Shown one piece after another: positions 23,761 through 37,200 of a stretch of 64,000 nucleotides of DNA (its first letter is position 1; each line of letters opens with the position of its first letter). Under the pieces are notes generated by a model that saw only the letters and a program-made list of their open reading frames with translations, was not told the origin of the DNA and searched no databases. The DNA comes from Oegoconia quadripuncta. Lineage: Eukaryota > Arthropoda > Insecta > Lepidoptera > Autostichidae. The position numbers were made by a program, and so were the translations under genes. The stretch is from positions 12,952,657-13,016,656 of the forward strand of contig OX438757.1 in the NCBI GenBank assembly GCA_949316235.1, written 5' to 3'.

Positions 23761-25959
23761 CATATATATGGTTATATCCTATGAAATAAATCGATTCAAC
23801 TGAGAAGCTCCACCCACGCAGCCCTATGGCCTAGTGTCCCATAATGCAGGAAATGTCCGCCATATACAACGATCCCGCGATAGACTTCAATTGAATAGCT
23901 CATGTAATTATCTGCCCACGACATTATATACCTATACAATTATTAGAAATTTTATTCAAATAACAACCTTTGCAAAACTTACTCGTAAGCTCTGTATAAT
24001 ACACATCACCCTGTACCCATAAAGTACTACATTTTATAGGTATTATAATTTTCAGCAAAATAATAATACCGAATGTTAAGCATTGCAAAGCAAACGACCT
24101 TTATTTAGGGCAGACGACTCAGGGTCAATGCATAGTTAAATCGTTTGGCACTCAACAAACCCTTTCACTGTAACAAAAGCAATAAAATTACGAAAGCATG
24201 AGTATTATTACTAAAAGGGGTCTTTAAGTATCATACATATCAAACTTTGAACGTATTCTACTGACGAAAAAATTCCGAGCATAGCATTGAATATCTCGTT
24301 GAGCGACTTTAAACTTATGGGCTAACGCCAGTGTCATTGACCATATTTCTGCGACTTAGGTCTTCGGGCTTTGTAGTATTGACGACGAGAAAACATGATG
24401 TCTGTCTCCAATGCCCAGTCCAACATTATCCAACAATTTTTAACATCCCAACCATTTTGAAACTCGCATGCTAATGACTACAACCAGCCCTTGGCCTATA
24501 TGATCATACAAGTCAAGTTGCTTCTGACAATGAAAATCGTGAAGTCTTCTTGCGAGGCAGGTCGTTATGATTCTCAAGGTCAGCTTATAAGCGGGGGTCA
24601 GGAGCAAAATAAGTCTATAATTTTAAGAACTTTCTTGTCCCCGTGTCTTAGAGAACAAAACCACAATACTTTTATCCCATGCATTTGGAGTTCTCCCAAT
24701 TCTATAAATCGACATTAAAGATCATCTGAAAAAGATTAGGTACCTCCTAATTTCAGGAGCACTGTACCCAATTATCTCCAGCGGCTTATCCGCTTTCAAG
24801 CATTCTGTGTTTTGAATCTGACAAACCTGAAAACGAAGCTTAGAAAAATAGTCACCTGATTTCAAAATTCGTTTGTAACCGCCTCTAGATTTTCATCAGA
24901 GTTCAATACGAATGAAAAATTATTTGTATTTCAAAAACATGCAGAGAAGCAATGCTACATTCCTCCTGAATTATGCCCGTGTTTAAATTAACACCCGTAT
25001 CTATCTAAGTACATGTGCAAAACGTACGTAAAACAAATAAAGTCTAACAACCTGCCATATGATTAAATTAGCCTAAACGAAACGTCAGTCATAGTAAATT
25101 TAATGGCAGTAACTCCAGTTAGTTTTCAATATGACTTTATACCTATTTTATATATTGATATTCTTATGTCTTTGTTCTCATTGTTCAACTAATACAAGTA
25201 AATACAACTATACTCTTGCTAATTATTAGCATGAATAAACGGACTTACAATACTACCTCTAATTATACTTGTCCGACGAACTATATACGAAATAGGGCCA
25301 ACTCGTCTCATCCGGTGGGTGTCTTAAAAAGCGTAGAAAGCATTCATTAAGAGCATAACATCATAGGCCGCTCATGGGAATTAGCGTCTTCGGACCGGCG
25401 TTCCTAACCCGCGATCGCCAACCTGCCTGCCCCGAAAGTGGCGATCAGAGCCAATGGTCTCATTAAAAGCGATGTAAATTGCGCAGAATAGATCTATATT
25501 CACCAATGTATATACTGAATAGGTTCGTGTATAACTGACATATTGTAGCGAAGGGAAAGCTAATCATCACAGTATACAAATTTATTTTGTTTGAACTTGT
25601 ATTACTGTTGACCAGTGAGTACTAATTACATTGTGGTATAGCATATATGGATTACATAAGGCTTCTTGATAATTACTACCAAGAGATTACTCATATTTAA
25701 TAGAAGTGGAGGAGGAGTGGAGATAGTGGAGTCCCTAAATCGTACGATTCATAATCGATACATAGGTATACTTAAGTCGCGTTTCCTCAATGAGGAAGTG
25801 GAATAATAGTGTTAATTAGCCATGTTAAGTGGTAAGAGAATATTATGGATGTAATTTGTGGGTAGCTTGTAGTAGAGTCGACAGCAAAGTATAACACTAC
25901 CAAATGCAATAACCATGACCCATAAAGGCGGTAACTAATCCTAATAATCATATTCCAAT

Positions 25960-26130
25960 TATTATTCTATCCTAATTCTAATTATGACCCTAATCTAATC
26001 ATATAATCAATTCCTAAACTTCATTGTTACCTCATCCTAAACAAATCCTATTTATTCTGCCCTAATTCAAAATATTGACTTTAATCTAATTCTAACCTTA
26101 TTAACTAATCCTAATTATCTTATGCTAATT
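25960..26130. repeat. degenerate CCTAA-rich stretch
   Basis: About seven CCTAA pentamers occur in 170 bp, in a background of ctaatt and taatc words. Insect telomeres are usually TTAGG/CCTAA, but spacing is irregular here, so this is only a loose resemblance. Confidence 0.4.
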
Positions 26131-26134
26131 CGAA

Positions 26135-26420
26135 TTGTATGTGGTTGCGGCGCGTAAAAAAATTAGAACCACTCGTGTCTTCATGTGGGTGTCGTAAAAG
26201 GCCACTATGGGACTTTCGTCCAAAAAACATCTATACATTTGCACGTTTTAACGGTGATGACCTCACCCCATGTCACTTATGCATTTCTGTATAATTTCGA
26301 AAACCGAACCGTCTTTCAAGCATTCAACTTCTAATGTTGTGAACATCCAAATGCTGAAGTTTAAGATATCTCTGACCACACCATTTGTGAGCAAGATTGT
26401 AAAGTTATGTATGTATGTCA
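26135..26420 (+). repeat. interspersed repeat, family D copy 3
   Basis: The order is as in copies 1 and 2: 'gcggcgcgtaaaaaaattag', 'gtgggtgtcgtaaaaggcc', 'aaaaacatctatacatttgc', 'gttttaacggtgatgacctc' and 'ctgaccacaccatttgtgag'. Confidence 0.6.
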
Positions 26421-27173
26421 TTCTAATTATTAGCTTTTATTCTCGATCACACTGCAACGATAGAAGTGATTTTATAGTGTACTGAAACAAAATATCTCTT
26501 TGATATTATTAAAGCCAGAACCTCAACCTAACCCTTCTCGAATACGGGTCACCGGACGAATTGACGCATATTATAATCCACGTCAATAACATTACGCACA
26601 TTTTATGAAAAGCAAGTACAAAGAGATTGCTCCAATCTAGTGCATAAACAACCCGATGCACAGCGGTTGACCTAGGCACAGTGCCAGCGGGATCGAGTAT
26701 GCAACTCCCTTCACACAGGCGCACCTTGATATAAGGTATTACATTACACACGTACGCTATGTAGGGCTACGTATTTACGGTTTACCGATTATGCGTGCAT
26801 TTTGTTCAGTAGAATTTTTTTTTAGTCATTCTGTTCACTATTAATAGGCGCCGTTTTTAGGTTTTTCGCAGATTACTCTACCTCCAATATCATATTGCCC
26901 AAATCTGTACGTTTTAGTATGTACTGTCGACCTAACATTTCAAACTTTGGACGCGCTACCGTGCGGCAGGTCAGTTTGTACTGGCAGTGTTACTTTTGAC
27001 GTGCCGTCGCCTAGGAGTGTCTATAATGCTTATTCGGAATCCGAAGCATGGATGTTACATATTAACAAAACAAGCTAAATAAAATATTACATTTCAGAAC
27101 ATTCCTTAAAATTTGTGTACAATAAATTTTAAAAAATTCGCGCCACCTTCCAAACGGATCATCTCTCCTCCTC

Positions 27174-27515
27174 CGCCTCCGTGGCTCAATGTAAACAACA
27201 TTGGGTTTACGATTCGGAGGTCGGGGGGTTCGATCCCCAGCGGGGTACATATTTAAGTACTCGGTTTGGTTGGTGGTTTTTAAATGTCCGCCTGGCTGTA
27301 GCTAGCCAGGCGGACATTTAAAAACCACCTAGCTACCACCATCTTATCTAAATCTGCCGCCAAGCAGCAATGTTAATAGCATTGTTGTGTTCCGGTTGTC
27401 ACAGATAAGATAGCCAGTCCCCCAAATGCGTTGGGGTTTCCGCTTCCACCTTCGACCTCATCTTCACTTTCCATCAGGTGTGATTGAGGTCAAGTAAGAA
27501 CCCGTCGTGCATAAA
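27174..27515 (+). mobile_element. tRNA-derived SINE, family B copy 2
   Basis: This has box A-like TCCGTGGCTCA and box B GGTTCGATCCC, then the same body as copy 1. It contains an extra perfect 26-bp inverted repeat (27272-27297 and 27304-27329, 6-bp loop) that copies and inverts the body motif aaatgtccgcctggct. The other copies lack it. Confidence 0.82.
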
Positions 27516-28124
27516 AAAAAATCACCAGATTTAAAGCCTGTGTGGAATTTTTTTTAACGAAGTTTTGGCCAATGGCCGTCTTCCATCGTATTAGCGTGTT
27601 TGACAGCCCTAACGTGGTGGTAGGCCGACATCAGGCTATTCATGTTTTACATATGGAAGGACAATGTACAATTTTATTCTCACAGGCAACAATCGCTACA
27701 CATATAATGGTGTAATAAGTTTATTTTGAAATCAATGTAACGTTAAAACTTTTTGCTGACTTTACCAATGTCCAGTACATTGATGTAATCAGCAAAATAA
27801 TAATGCATAATATTTATGTTAATTGTACATTATGCCGTATCTACAAAATATGCACAGGTTAATGCTCTGTTACATTAGTTTCAAACGTAAACAATACATT
27901 GCAATCAGCGCAATAATAAACAATGGTTTTGGTGATTTACAACATAACATAAAATTTATACATAGAACATAAGGACTCATCAATAAAAAAATCAATAGAT
28001 TTACACTATTTGAATTAAGACTCGAGTATCGCTATGTGTGTTTTATCGCGAATTCTGAAAACACTATATCCATACAATATGTATATTTAATGATTGACAT
28101 TTAATATTACAAATAATTAATATA

Positions 28125-28560
28125 TTTATAATATTATAAATGAGTCTGTCTGTCCGGATTTCACGATTAAACTACCGAAACCGATCATATTGAAATTTTG
28201 CAGAGAGATAGCCTGGGACTCTGAGGACATGTCTACGCCGTCGCTTCAAGCTAAGCACTATCGACCCGTCCTATCACGGTCGTCACTTTCAGTTCGTGAT
28301 GGGAACAAAATAAACAAAGAATTTTCTAACAATTACACAGCTACAATTTTAATATATATACAAAGACATGTTAATTAAGTAACGACGCGGGTTTAGAGAT
28401 CGGCCGCGGTTCGTGGCGCCATGCCATTGGTCGGCTATATTTTACACCCTATGATTGGCTCGAAGCGACGGCGTAGACATCACATAGGCTACTTTTCACA
28501 CTAATTCCGCCATAAATTACTACAGACGCTGCGGGTGGAGAGCTACTAGTTTATACACCG
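28125..28560. repeat. Helitron/Lep1-like repeat with GC-rich end
   Basis: It starts 'aatattataaatgagtctgt', then 'ctgtccggatttcacgatta', 'ccgaaaccgatcatattgaa' and 'attttgcagagagatagcct'. The motif gacatgtctacgccgtcgct recurs inverted near 28466 (gcgacggcgtagacatc), giving an inverted pair about 230 bp apart. Confidence 0.55.
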
Positions 28561-28719
28561 CGGGAGAGTAGTATAATATGTACAGAATTTATTATTAAAA
28601 GAAACCCGATGGAACTTATGCAATAAGGGTTATTTTTTTCGCGCGAATCGATGAACAGGGAGTTATTTCCTCGCAGCACCTAAACGTCTGGATGGATTTC
28701 AATTAATGAGGTACCGTCA

Positions 28720-29330
28720 GATCCCTCGATCAATCAAAGTGTTATAGAATAGGTGAGGATAAAAGAAACTGGAGTGCGAAGTCAGATAACCTCCTCGTGT
28801 GCTCGATGGCAACTAGTCCCCTTGAATACGTCTGCGGGGAAGAATAGCTATCGGACCGGTGCACCCTGGGCATATGTCAATAACTTTCCACTTAAGTGAT
28901 CTTATTGGCCGATGGCAAATAATCTGATAAGGGCGCTACTCCGCGTATCCCTCTGATTAGCAGAGGGCACAGTCGACGGAGCAGGGAGACGATCCCCTCC
29001 TAGTGTGGGAGTAAGAGCGGGTTTGCAGTACACTCACACCATAGTCCGCATAGACGAAACGCTCAGGCGGTGGGTCGGGGGGCCCACCACTACTAACTGC
29101 CAAAAGACGGAGGGTGCCTCTAACCGGGATACCATACTATAGCCGGATGGTGCGCCTAACGGCTTCGGACGGTGGCGGTAGACTCCGCATGGAATCCTGC
29201 ATCGCCCCACATAGACAAAGAGGGTTGGGTTTTAGTGGGTATACAGTGCACTTGCCCGGAAATTTATCCCCGAGGAGCTACGTGACATGCGTGAAAGCGT
29301 AATGCATTTTCCCAGCAACAGAAAAAAGGA
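28720..29330. other. GC-rich anonymous stretch
   Basis: About 600 bp is clearly richer in G and C than the surrounding intron, with many short frames and none longer than about 60 codons. It has the look of the 5' part of a GC-rich LINE or other retroelement. No motif could be named. It could also be an unrecognised exon or promoter, but no splice signals stand out. Confidence 0.35.
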
Positions 29331-29989
29331 GCTTACACGAAACTAACCGCAGGAGGCCAAGTGAAAAAAATATATTACTCAAGGAGTACGAAGTGCATAA
29401 AATCTATATTCTACAAGTGAGACATCATCGGCCGTGTGCCGAGCTTCTAAATCATGTACAGGCTATGTTTATTTACCTAGTAAAATAGAATAAATCATTT
29501 CAAACTAATAAAATACTAACCGAGGAGTCGTGACAATTAGCGTAGGAGTCGGGTTTTGGTCCACAAGAATGTGATGTTTTTGCCATCTCGCTAAGAAGAA
29601 GTTGGGTTTTGTTTATTTTTTTTTTGTTATTACATAAAACTAACCTACATATTATAAACATCAGGTATAATTTGCAGATCTCTCACTGATGCAAGTACTT
29701 TGTATGTGGTTATGTCAGATGTTGCACTACCCGTAATCAAGTTACATAACTTTGCAAACGAAAGCTAAAATTGTTTTGGTCACGGACGGGGAAGGAAGTG
29801 AATGAAATGTAAGCAATTTGCGGATAATTAAGGAATTGGTTTAATTCATATCTAGCTAAAGAAAATGTAATATCGTCGTCTTGGCATTTAGATTCAACAA
29901 TTCAACAATAAAATGTTGACGTCGACGCGAAGTATGAAAGCTTTCTATGTGATGATACTACAGCCCACAAAATACTGAAGTAACTTTTG

Positions 29990-30280
29990 AGCGTCGGTGG
30001 CTCAGCGGTTAAGCGACGGTCTCCCAATTTAGAAGGTCCGGGTTCGAATCCCAGGCAGGCGATGAACCAATGAGTTTTCAAATTTAATTTAAATACTTAA
30101 GTGCATTTATCCGACTGCTCTTAAACGGTGAAGGAAAACATCGTGAGGAAACCTGCATGCCTGAAGTCCCTAACCCGCATTGGGCCATCGTGGTGGACTA
30201 TGGCCCATACTCTCTCATATACGAGGGAAGGCCGATATCCCTGCAGTGGGATGTTTAGACTGATGATGATCATCGCTTTA
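29990..30280 (+). mobile_element. tRNA-derived SINE, family A copy 1
   Basis: The head carries box A TGGCTCAGCGG (29998-30008) and a perfect box B GGTTCGAATCC (30041-30051). The body has ctcttaaacggtgaaggaaa, catcgtgaggaaacctgcat, ggactatggcccatac and ggccgatatccctgcagtgg, and the tail is gatgatgat. The tRNA-like head has no proper acceptor stem, so it is a SINE and not a tRNA gene. Confidence 0.88.
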
Positions 30281-33254
30281 GTATCTGTCGGTCTGCCTGT
30301 TATATACACCTGTTTATCTCAGTTAGTATTCACTTGCACTATGGCACAGTAAAAAAATATGTTAACCACTCTTCAAAGAATTATATTTTAATTGAAACTG
30401 GGAACCGAAATAGGGATTGAAATTTGAATGAAAAGACTGTGTAGCGAATTTTAAAACTATTGTTTTATATGTGTGCCATATAGTTTTTATGTTATTACCA
30501 AAAAATTATCTAAAATATATTATCACATTTTCTCGCATCAATAACTCAATACAATATACGCTGTCATGATATATTATACTCATTTTGAACTGGTTGACTG
30601 ATTATGGACTTGCAGTGGTGTTGTGTACCAAATATCTCCGATATTTTTGAACAGCTTTCGTAAAAAACGGATAATGCGTCTCGGAGACAGAGAACAGTAA
30701 AAGATCCTAAATAAACTCCATTAAAAACAACGTCATTATTTTTTACAACGTTTGAAATTTCAATTATCAGGAACATAAGCATTTCATAAGATTAAGCGAT
30801 GATAAAATTAATAATTTAATTAAGTAATTTTAAAGGCGATTAAATGGAACGTGGCACTTTCACTCTATTTCCATGGCGTGCGACATCTAGTACAATTTTC
30901 TTATTATATAATTTGCCTCAAAACCACAGAACAGCGGTACCACAAATCTAAACATCGTTATTATGTCATATAGGAAGCGACATATAATGGAAGTTCGAAC
31001 TATAAGTAGCTATTCTTCCGCTAGTTCTCAGAATATGATAAATATAAAAATAAACTGGCTGTTCATCTCAGTCGTTTACATAAGTCATTCAAGGGACAAT
31101 TCAAACAAAACAGGGAGTGGCGTAATCGACTTAAAACTTTCGGATTAAAATCAATTGCCAAGGATAGAAACTGCATGCAGCAATATTGAATAATTGAATT
31201 AAATATGCCAAATAATATTAAATGCTCATGTAACTAATGTAGGAACTTCAAAGTCAGTAAACGACCTACGTCCCCCACCAAAGTCGATCCTAGCTAATAG
31301 GAATTACAGTGGGAGTAGTGTGAGTGTGATTGATGTAGGAACTTCAAATGTTAATAATATGGGTAAATAACAAAACAATGGTACCCATATTAGTCCATTT
31401 AGGATTTCGTACCTCATTTTGGAAAAACGGGATCCTTATAGAATAATTTTCTTGTCCTTATATTAAAGACATCACACGTTGAATTTTATATAGAATAATG
31501 AGGTCTGCGGCCGCCTTACAAAAATTGTTGGTAAAGTAGTAAGCGAGACCTTGTTAACACGAATTCAATTAAATACCCGATATTTGATAAGCGACGTCAA
31601 ACTTTTTTACCCGTTTGTAGGGCACGAGTGGAGGTTGACATTGCAGAAACCGGATAGCAACCATCCAGTACGCGACGAGCGGTACTTATCGCATTGCTTA
31701 TTATGGTTGTACAACTCAGCCATGTAATGCCTAAATACGCTACATGAACTTTCTTAACTCTACATTTAGTATGAAATAATCATCTTATTGGTAGAAAGCG
31801 CCACTGCTATAAGACACATGAAATATAAATAATAGACAATGTCCTTTTTGGTGAAATAGGTTGACATTTTAACCCTAATCACACCTGAAAGTGATGTGAG
31901 GTCGAAGCGCACTCGTCGAGAGCCCCCAAATAAATTAATTAACACAGCCACAGATTTACATAAAATAGAAAGCAGGTCATATAAAAATGCGTAACCACCA
32001 AAAGAAAATAATGCTAGTTCGAACCAAACCGATATAATTAACATTGATGTTAGTTATCTTCTGGTGGCAGGGTACTACTCGACCAGGAAACGAAATTCAC
32101 GATTTTTAAGTTAATTTATTCAGCAGCACAAAACGATATCTATAAAACACCAGACGAATAAGCTGCCAGTCTCCAACAATTGAGCCACGAAGACAGTCTC
32201 CTTGTCATAACCACTATTTTAAGAATTCTGTACTTCAAAAGCTAAAAACCTTCTCTCCCGTCCTTCCACCTTGTTGTCTAACTCAATGGGAATAGACTTC
32301 AACATATTTACATTGGACGAACTACTATTGAGTAGGCCTTCAAATATCGACGTATGGACTTTTTGTTGCCCGTCTGTCTGTCGTAAATAAAGACTTTTTC
32401 TAGGAATGACTAGAGGCGATGAAGCTGCAATGCTTTCCCCTTTGCCATACACACTCGTACATTTCATACCACAAGTAAATCCGAAAAACATTACTTCATT
32501 TCTTAATATAATATGTAGAATCATAACGTACCAAACTTAATCATGCCGTTTCCTTCATACAACATCTACGTAATTCACTACATATTTAATTTGGACAGTT
32601 TCTCAAATGGTGATATTAAGTACGTAACTCAGACACGATTCCTACTAGTTCTCGACAGTCTTTTTTATAACTTGTTTTTATACAAATTTACCTTTAAAAA
32701 ATTAAATATTTACTGATGCTGCCACGCAAAATATAATATAACGGGCCCTTTATAAGGAACTCTAAAGAATAATTGCAATTTAATTGCGCAAGTTTAAAAT
32801 TTTATGCACTTAACTACCTACAATATTTTTCTCCTTCGCATCTTCTTTATACAATGTGAACATATTTAGAACTCAAACTGTCTTAATGACACATTGTTTC
32901 CGATAGGAAGGAAGTAAATAGATAAGGTATACTGATATCATTACAATAACAAATCAATTATTAATCATGTCGTGCCTGACGTTCACTATAAACTTACTAC
33001 ATTAGTGTATACGTAAAATTCATAGAACAAATTATTCACAAACTATGAATCGCCCGCCACATATAGGTACCTAATACATAGCGATTTCAGGGTTGATCCA
33101 ACAGTAAAAGTGGTTCCATTTGATTTGTTCTAAGCCATCTCTTGAATTTTCTCGAATATTTATAAAAGCACAGAGTAGGTACTCTTGCTAATTATGTATG
33201 ACTAAATTATATGTGTAATTTACTAACTACAATCATCACCCACTCAGACTACAA

Positions 33255-33515
33255 ACCCTAAACAAATATCATCACCATATCAGTCACAGGACGTCAACTG
33301 CTGAACACAGGCCTCTCCCAGAGATTTCCAGAGCGACAGGTTGGAAGCTACCTGGTCCATGGATGTCCACAATACTTAGTTTTTGAGAATCGTTCTGTAA
33401 TAGGGAGGTAATTACCCTAGCGACTGCTGGAACTGACTACATAAGTAAAGGTCTAACGAGCTGCAAAGCACGGCCTATGGACTATGTTCAACAGTTGCCT
33501 AGTGTAGGCTGATGA
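33255..33515 (+). repeat. LINE 3'-end relic
   Basis: The words 'cagtcacaggacgtcaactg', 'ctgaacacaggcctctccca' and, at the end, 'taggctgatgatgatgag' belong to common lepidopteran LINE tails. It is decayed. Confidence 0.45.
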
Positions 33516-33958
33516 TGATGAGGGATTCTAAAGTCGTCAGTTGGGATTGGAATGTCCATTATACATATTTGACCAAAAATGGTAAAGTTTTTAATGGTAA
33601 AGCAGACTATGAAGCTCAAATTAGAGCTATATAGCTAGAACATATAAATTATATCTCCACTACATTATTATAAACATAATTCGTTTATTATTATCAACTC
33701 TCGTAGCATACTCAGTGTTAAATAATAAAATCAACAATTTACTTTTGTATCTATACCAAAGCAACTACACATGTTATGTGTGTGCAGTTGAATCAACATC
33801 GAATTTACCTAGTCCATATAAGTAAAACATAATTTTATTAAAAATAAAGCCTTAGAAATGGAAAGGTAACGTTTTATAAAACGAAATAAAAATATCCAAT
33901 AACTTTTCACGTTAACAACGCTCATAAAAATAAACAGCTGAAAGAAAACATTACATAC

Positions 33959-33994
33959 CTGACGCAGAATCTTCTTGAAAATTTTAAATTTCAT
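33959..33994 (-). CDS. candidate alternative first exon of Cert
   Basis: On the minus strand an ATG in good context (AAACCATGA) opens MKFKIFKKILRQ and runs directly into a GTATGT donor at phase 0. Exon 7, the next Cert exon downstream, starts at phase 0. Splicing would give a protein of about 293 residues with the FFAT motif and START domain but without PH domain and serine motif. The basic amphipathic start resembles a membrane-binding helix. A short upstream frame (34208-33999) would precede it. This is inference only: no transcript evidence is available. Confidence 0.3.
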
Positions 33995-34089
33995 GGTTTT
34001 AACAATGTAGTATTAAACCTAACAAATCATGCACATCACTACACTTTATCGGAACTAATTTCGAAGCCAAGGCCACAGTTAAAAGCACC

Positions 34090-34215
34090 AAAATAGCGGG
34101 AACTGAAATCGTTGGTAAACAAAATAAACGCGTCGGTAGCGCGACCGGCGACAGGCGCGATCGCGTCCGAATTGCCGTAGCCCGTACGATGATGCGTGTT
34201 GCCGACACTCTCTCA
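34090..34215 (-). promoter_or_regulatory. CpG-rich patch, possible internal promoter
   Basis: This patch is rich in CpG (gcgcgaccggcgacaggcgc) inside an AT-rich intron. It lies just upstream, in gene orientation, of the candidate first exon 33959-33994. A second GC-rich patch is at about 35105-35155 (gccgccgccgccacccgcca). No TATA box is seen on the minus strand. Confidence 0.3.
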
Positions 34216-35795
34216 ACAAAAACGCGCTGTGTTGGCTTTATGAAAGCGCTAGATTAACATATGTTTAAAAAAACGCTCTAAATCAAATATTTTCTTGGAT
34301 TTGATGTGATTTCTCGGAAACCAACCAAACATGATGTTTTTCTTATACAAAAAAAAGGATTATGAAACGGATATCTTACGTTACTCTGTCACGTAAATGT
34401 GTTGAAATGGTGGGGTTATAAAAACATTGTGAAAACGAGTAAACCCTTTTTTAGGATTTTTTTTATCTTCAATGATTTTAAACTATAAGAAATAACTACT
34501 GAAAAGGAACAAACGTCTATACGAGGTCCAATGAGGTCAAGGCACTAGAAGTTTCAGAAATTGCTAAATAAATCCTACATACAGATACAGGTGGTTCTGG
34601 TAGCCACCTGCAGTGCCCCATTTTACTATTACTACTATAGAACTACTGATCTAGCAAGTCATTGAAAAGAGCAGCTTTGAATTAGTGTTAATGTTTATTA
34701 TTTATTTATTTATTTAATGAAGAGGATAATTAATAGCCATCTAATTAAAAAACCCGATTGTGTAAAAATCCATTTTTGGAAAACGGACATACAGATGGAG
34801 ATGCCTATGGGTTTTAGATGTTATCCACACGTCTGCTGAATACTATGTCTCACTTTTAATATACATTTTCAGGATCCTCATTATAAGTCCTTTCCTATGA
34901 TACCCATATTGTAATAGTGGAACAATTTTTTTTCCATTTTGACAAACTGTAAGTCTGCTGTGGATCACTTTTTACACACTTGGACAGTCTGGGCGAATAA
35001 GCGCGAAAAGCATAACTGAAAGCGTTGAAATGGCAGCTGACGAAATCAAACTCGTGTTAAATCTAGCACTGGAAGCGCTAAGTTGGCTATTGTGGGAGAA
35101 ATGTAACGCTCCGCCGCCGCCGCCACCCGCCACCGCTCGCGCCTGGCCCGCTGTTTCCATATAGTTAATGTGGATACAGTTCAATCTTGGTAACTTTAAT
35201 TTTAAAGATACCATTAAACATATTAAAAATGATTATTTATTCACAACTTGGAAGGCACTACAATCATGAAATTAGTTTCTTGCATTAATATATAAAATGT
35301 TTTTAAGTATTTTGTGATTTTCTAGTACTCTAAACCTACATACAACCTTTGTCCCATATACAGGAAGCGTTATCTCCGTAACTATCCGAAAATTACAAGC
35401 TGATTCTTCTACGCTTTTACTTGAAATAAGGCAAATTTACTGAAGTGAGAGTAAATTAGATTTAGATTGGATTTTGCCATTGACTCGAGAAGCACAAATT
35501 ACAAGAAAATATTTTCTCTATTCAAATTCTAATTATTGCGCTAATAAATATAACTTTTATCCAATATTGCATGTAGTTTCAACAAAATTCAATGAATGAT
35601 GTAAAATTGAATATAATCTTCTTGAATTAAAAATCGTTGCTATGCTTGGAATCCAGCAAATTATAAATTTGCGGTTGAACGAACCAATTGTCGTTTTTGT
35701 GAAAGAACAAAAACTGATTTCCAATTCCCAATTACCTCTAAAATCTTAATTAATTTAACTTTTTCTTTACAGTCCTTATTAAGTAAAAACCTAGG

Positions 35796-36235
35796 GGCCG
35801 ATCGCGCTAAGTTTGAACGATAATGGTGTCGATTCGGATGTACACCATTTAAACTAAACCAAAACCAGTTTATAAGTAGTACTATCTCTTTCTCCTTGGA
35901 ACAGTACAATGCGACGGCACCACTCCAAAACTGGTTTTAGTTTAGTTGGTGTACATCCGAATCGACACCATTACCAAAGCTAAACCATAACCAAAAACGT
36001 TACGTTAAGCACATTTCGTATCGCGCTAAACTTCTGAATCTTAATTAAACTAGTTTTTTTAATACTTGTGATTAGCTCTAAACATTTTGGTTTTAGTTTG
36101 GTAGCGTCAACGATATAATCGTTCGCAAAAATTGCGCGATACCATTTTTTACTTCAGCTAAACTAAAGCTAAACCAAAATCAAAAACGTTCCGTTCGAAC
36201 GGTAAAACCGTTGTAAAATAGCGCGATTGGTTCCC
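35796..36235. mobile_element. MITE that contains a family M MITE
   Basis: The outer ends are imperfect inverted repeats (ggccgatcgcgctaa at the left, tagcgcgattggttcc at the right). Inner motifs such as aaagctaaaccaaaa and ttggttttagttt also face each other. Copy 2 of family M (35825-35969) sits near the left end, so it inserted later. Confidence 0.55.
35825..35969. mobile_element. foldback MITE, family M copy 2
   Basis: This 145-bp element has termini GGTGTCGATTCGGATGTACA in inverted arrangement and is very similar to 5074-5212 (shared ctctttctcc, ttggaacagtac, gcgacggcaccactccaaaa). Flanks are TAAT and ATTA. Confidence 0.9.
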
Positions 36236-37149
36236 AGCAGCCGTACCAGGTAAAACATTTTGCGTTTGAACACAAAAAAATTCCCGTTTAGCTTGCTTGT
36301 ATTTTATCATTAAATTTGGTACCACGTAAGCGCCATTGAAATAAATTAAGGTAACTCGATCTATCCATTAGACATTTATCCCCTTATCCTTACTTCCAGA
36401 GCGCTTGCGGGGTACCCAATTTCGTCCGCGACTACTCAACGTCAGTGAACGTCAGTCAAGTGAAATTTTATATCGAAGGCGTTCCCATACAGGTCAGTTG
36501 TAAATTATCAAAAAAAGCATATTGTCAATTGACCTTAGGTTTGAAGGGTTTAAATTGATATTTAGTAAAAATCGTACTTCACATTGCCTTACGAAAATTG
36601 TAGCTTTGAGTATATTACTTTACTTCTTAAGATAAAGTATATGTATTTGTTTATTCAAATTATCTACCTCAGTTAAATATATTGCACATCGACATTATAT
36701 TTTATGCAATATTATATTATTATATTCTATGCAATAACCCACACGGAGAACAAAAAAGTGCGGCCAACAAAAAGTCCATCGTCTGCGTCAACTATTTATG
36801 AAACTTGTCTAATTCGATGGCGCTATTTAGGTATGCACAGTTTTTGAGATATAAATTATAGTCAACCATAAAACGACAACCGTAGTATGTCAGGATCGTT
36901 GCAAGTGGAAATCAATAGTCTCTGCCTACCCCAACGGGATACACGCTTGAGCATACGAGTGATCATAGGTAAAGCAGTCTCTGCGTATGAGAATGAGGAT
37001 TCCAGCAACACGTAACCCCACTTAAAATATTGAATAACTCTTAAACTACAATGGCACTAATTTAGTCCCTTAAGCACTATTTGGCATTATTTCGACTTTG
37101 TGAATACTAGCATCACGCATCACTGGGGTACAGAAGCATCGTTATCATC

Positions 37150-37200
37150 AGCCCGTAAACATCCCACTGCAGGGATATCGGCCTTCCCTCATACAGTACA
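37150..37200 (-). repeat. SINE family A tail fragment
   Basis: The text 'gtaaacatcccactgcaggg' followed by 'atatcggccttccctcatac' is the 3' part of SINE family A in reverse. Confidence 0.6.

Noticed and set aside
29990..30062. A tRNA gene with boxes A and B
   Set aside because: The acceptor stem does not pair and a repeated body follows; the same unit with a target duplication occurs at 41182-41460, so it is a SINE.
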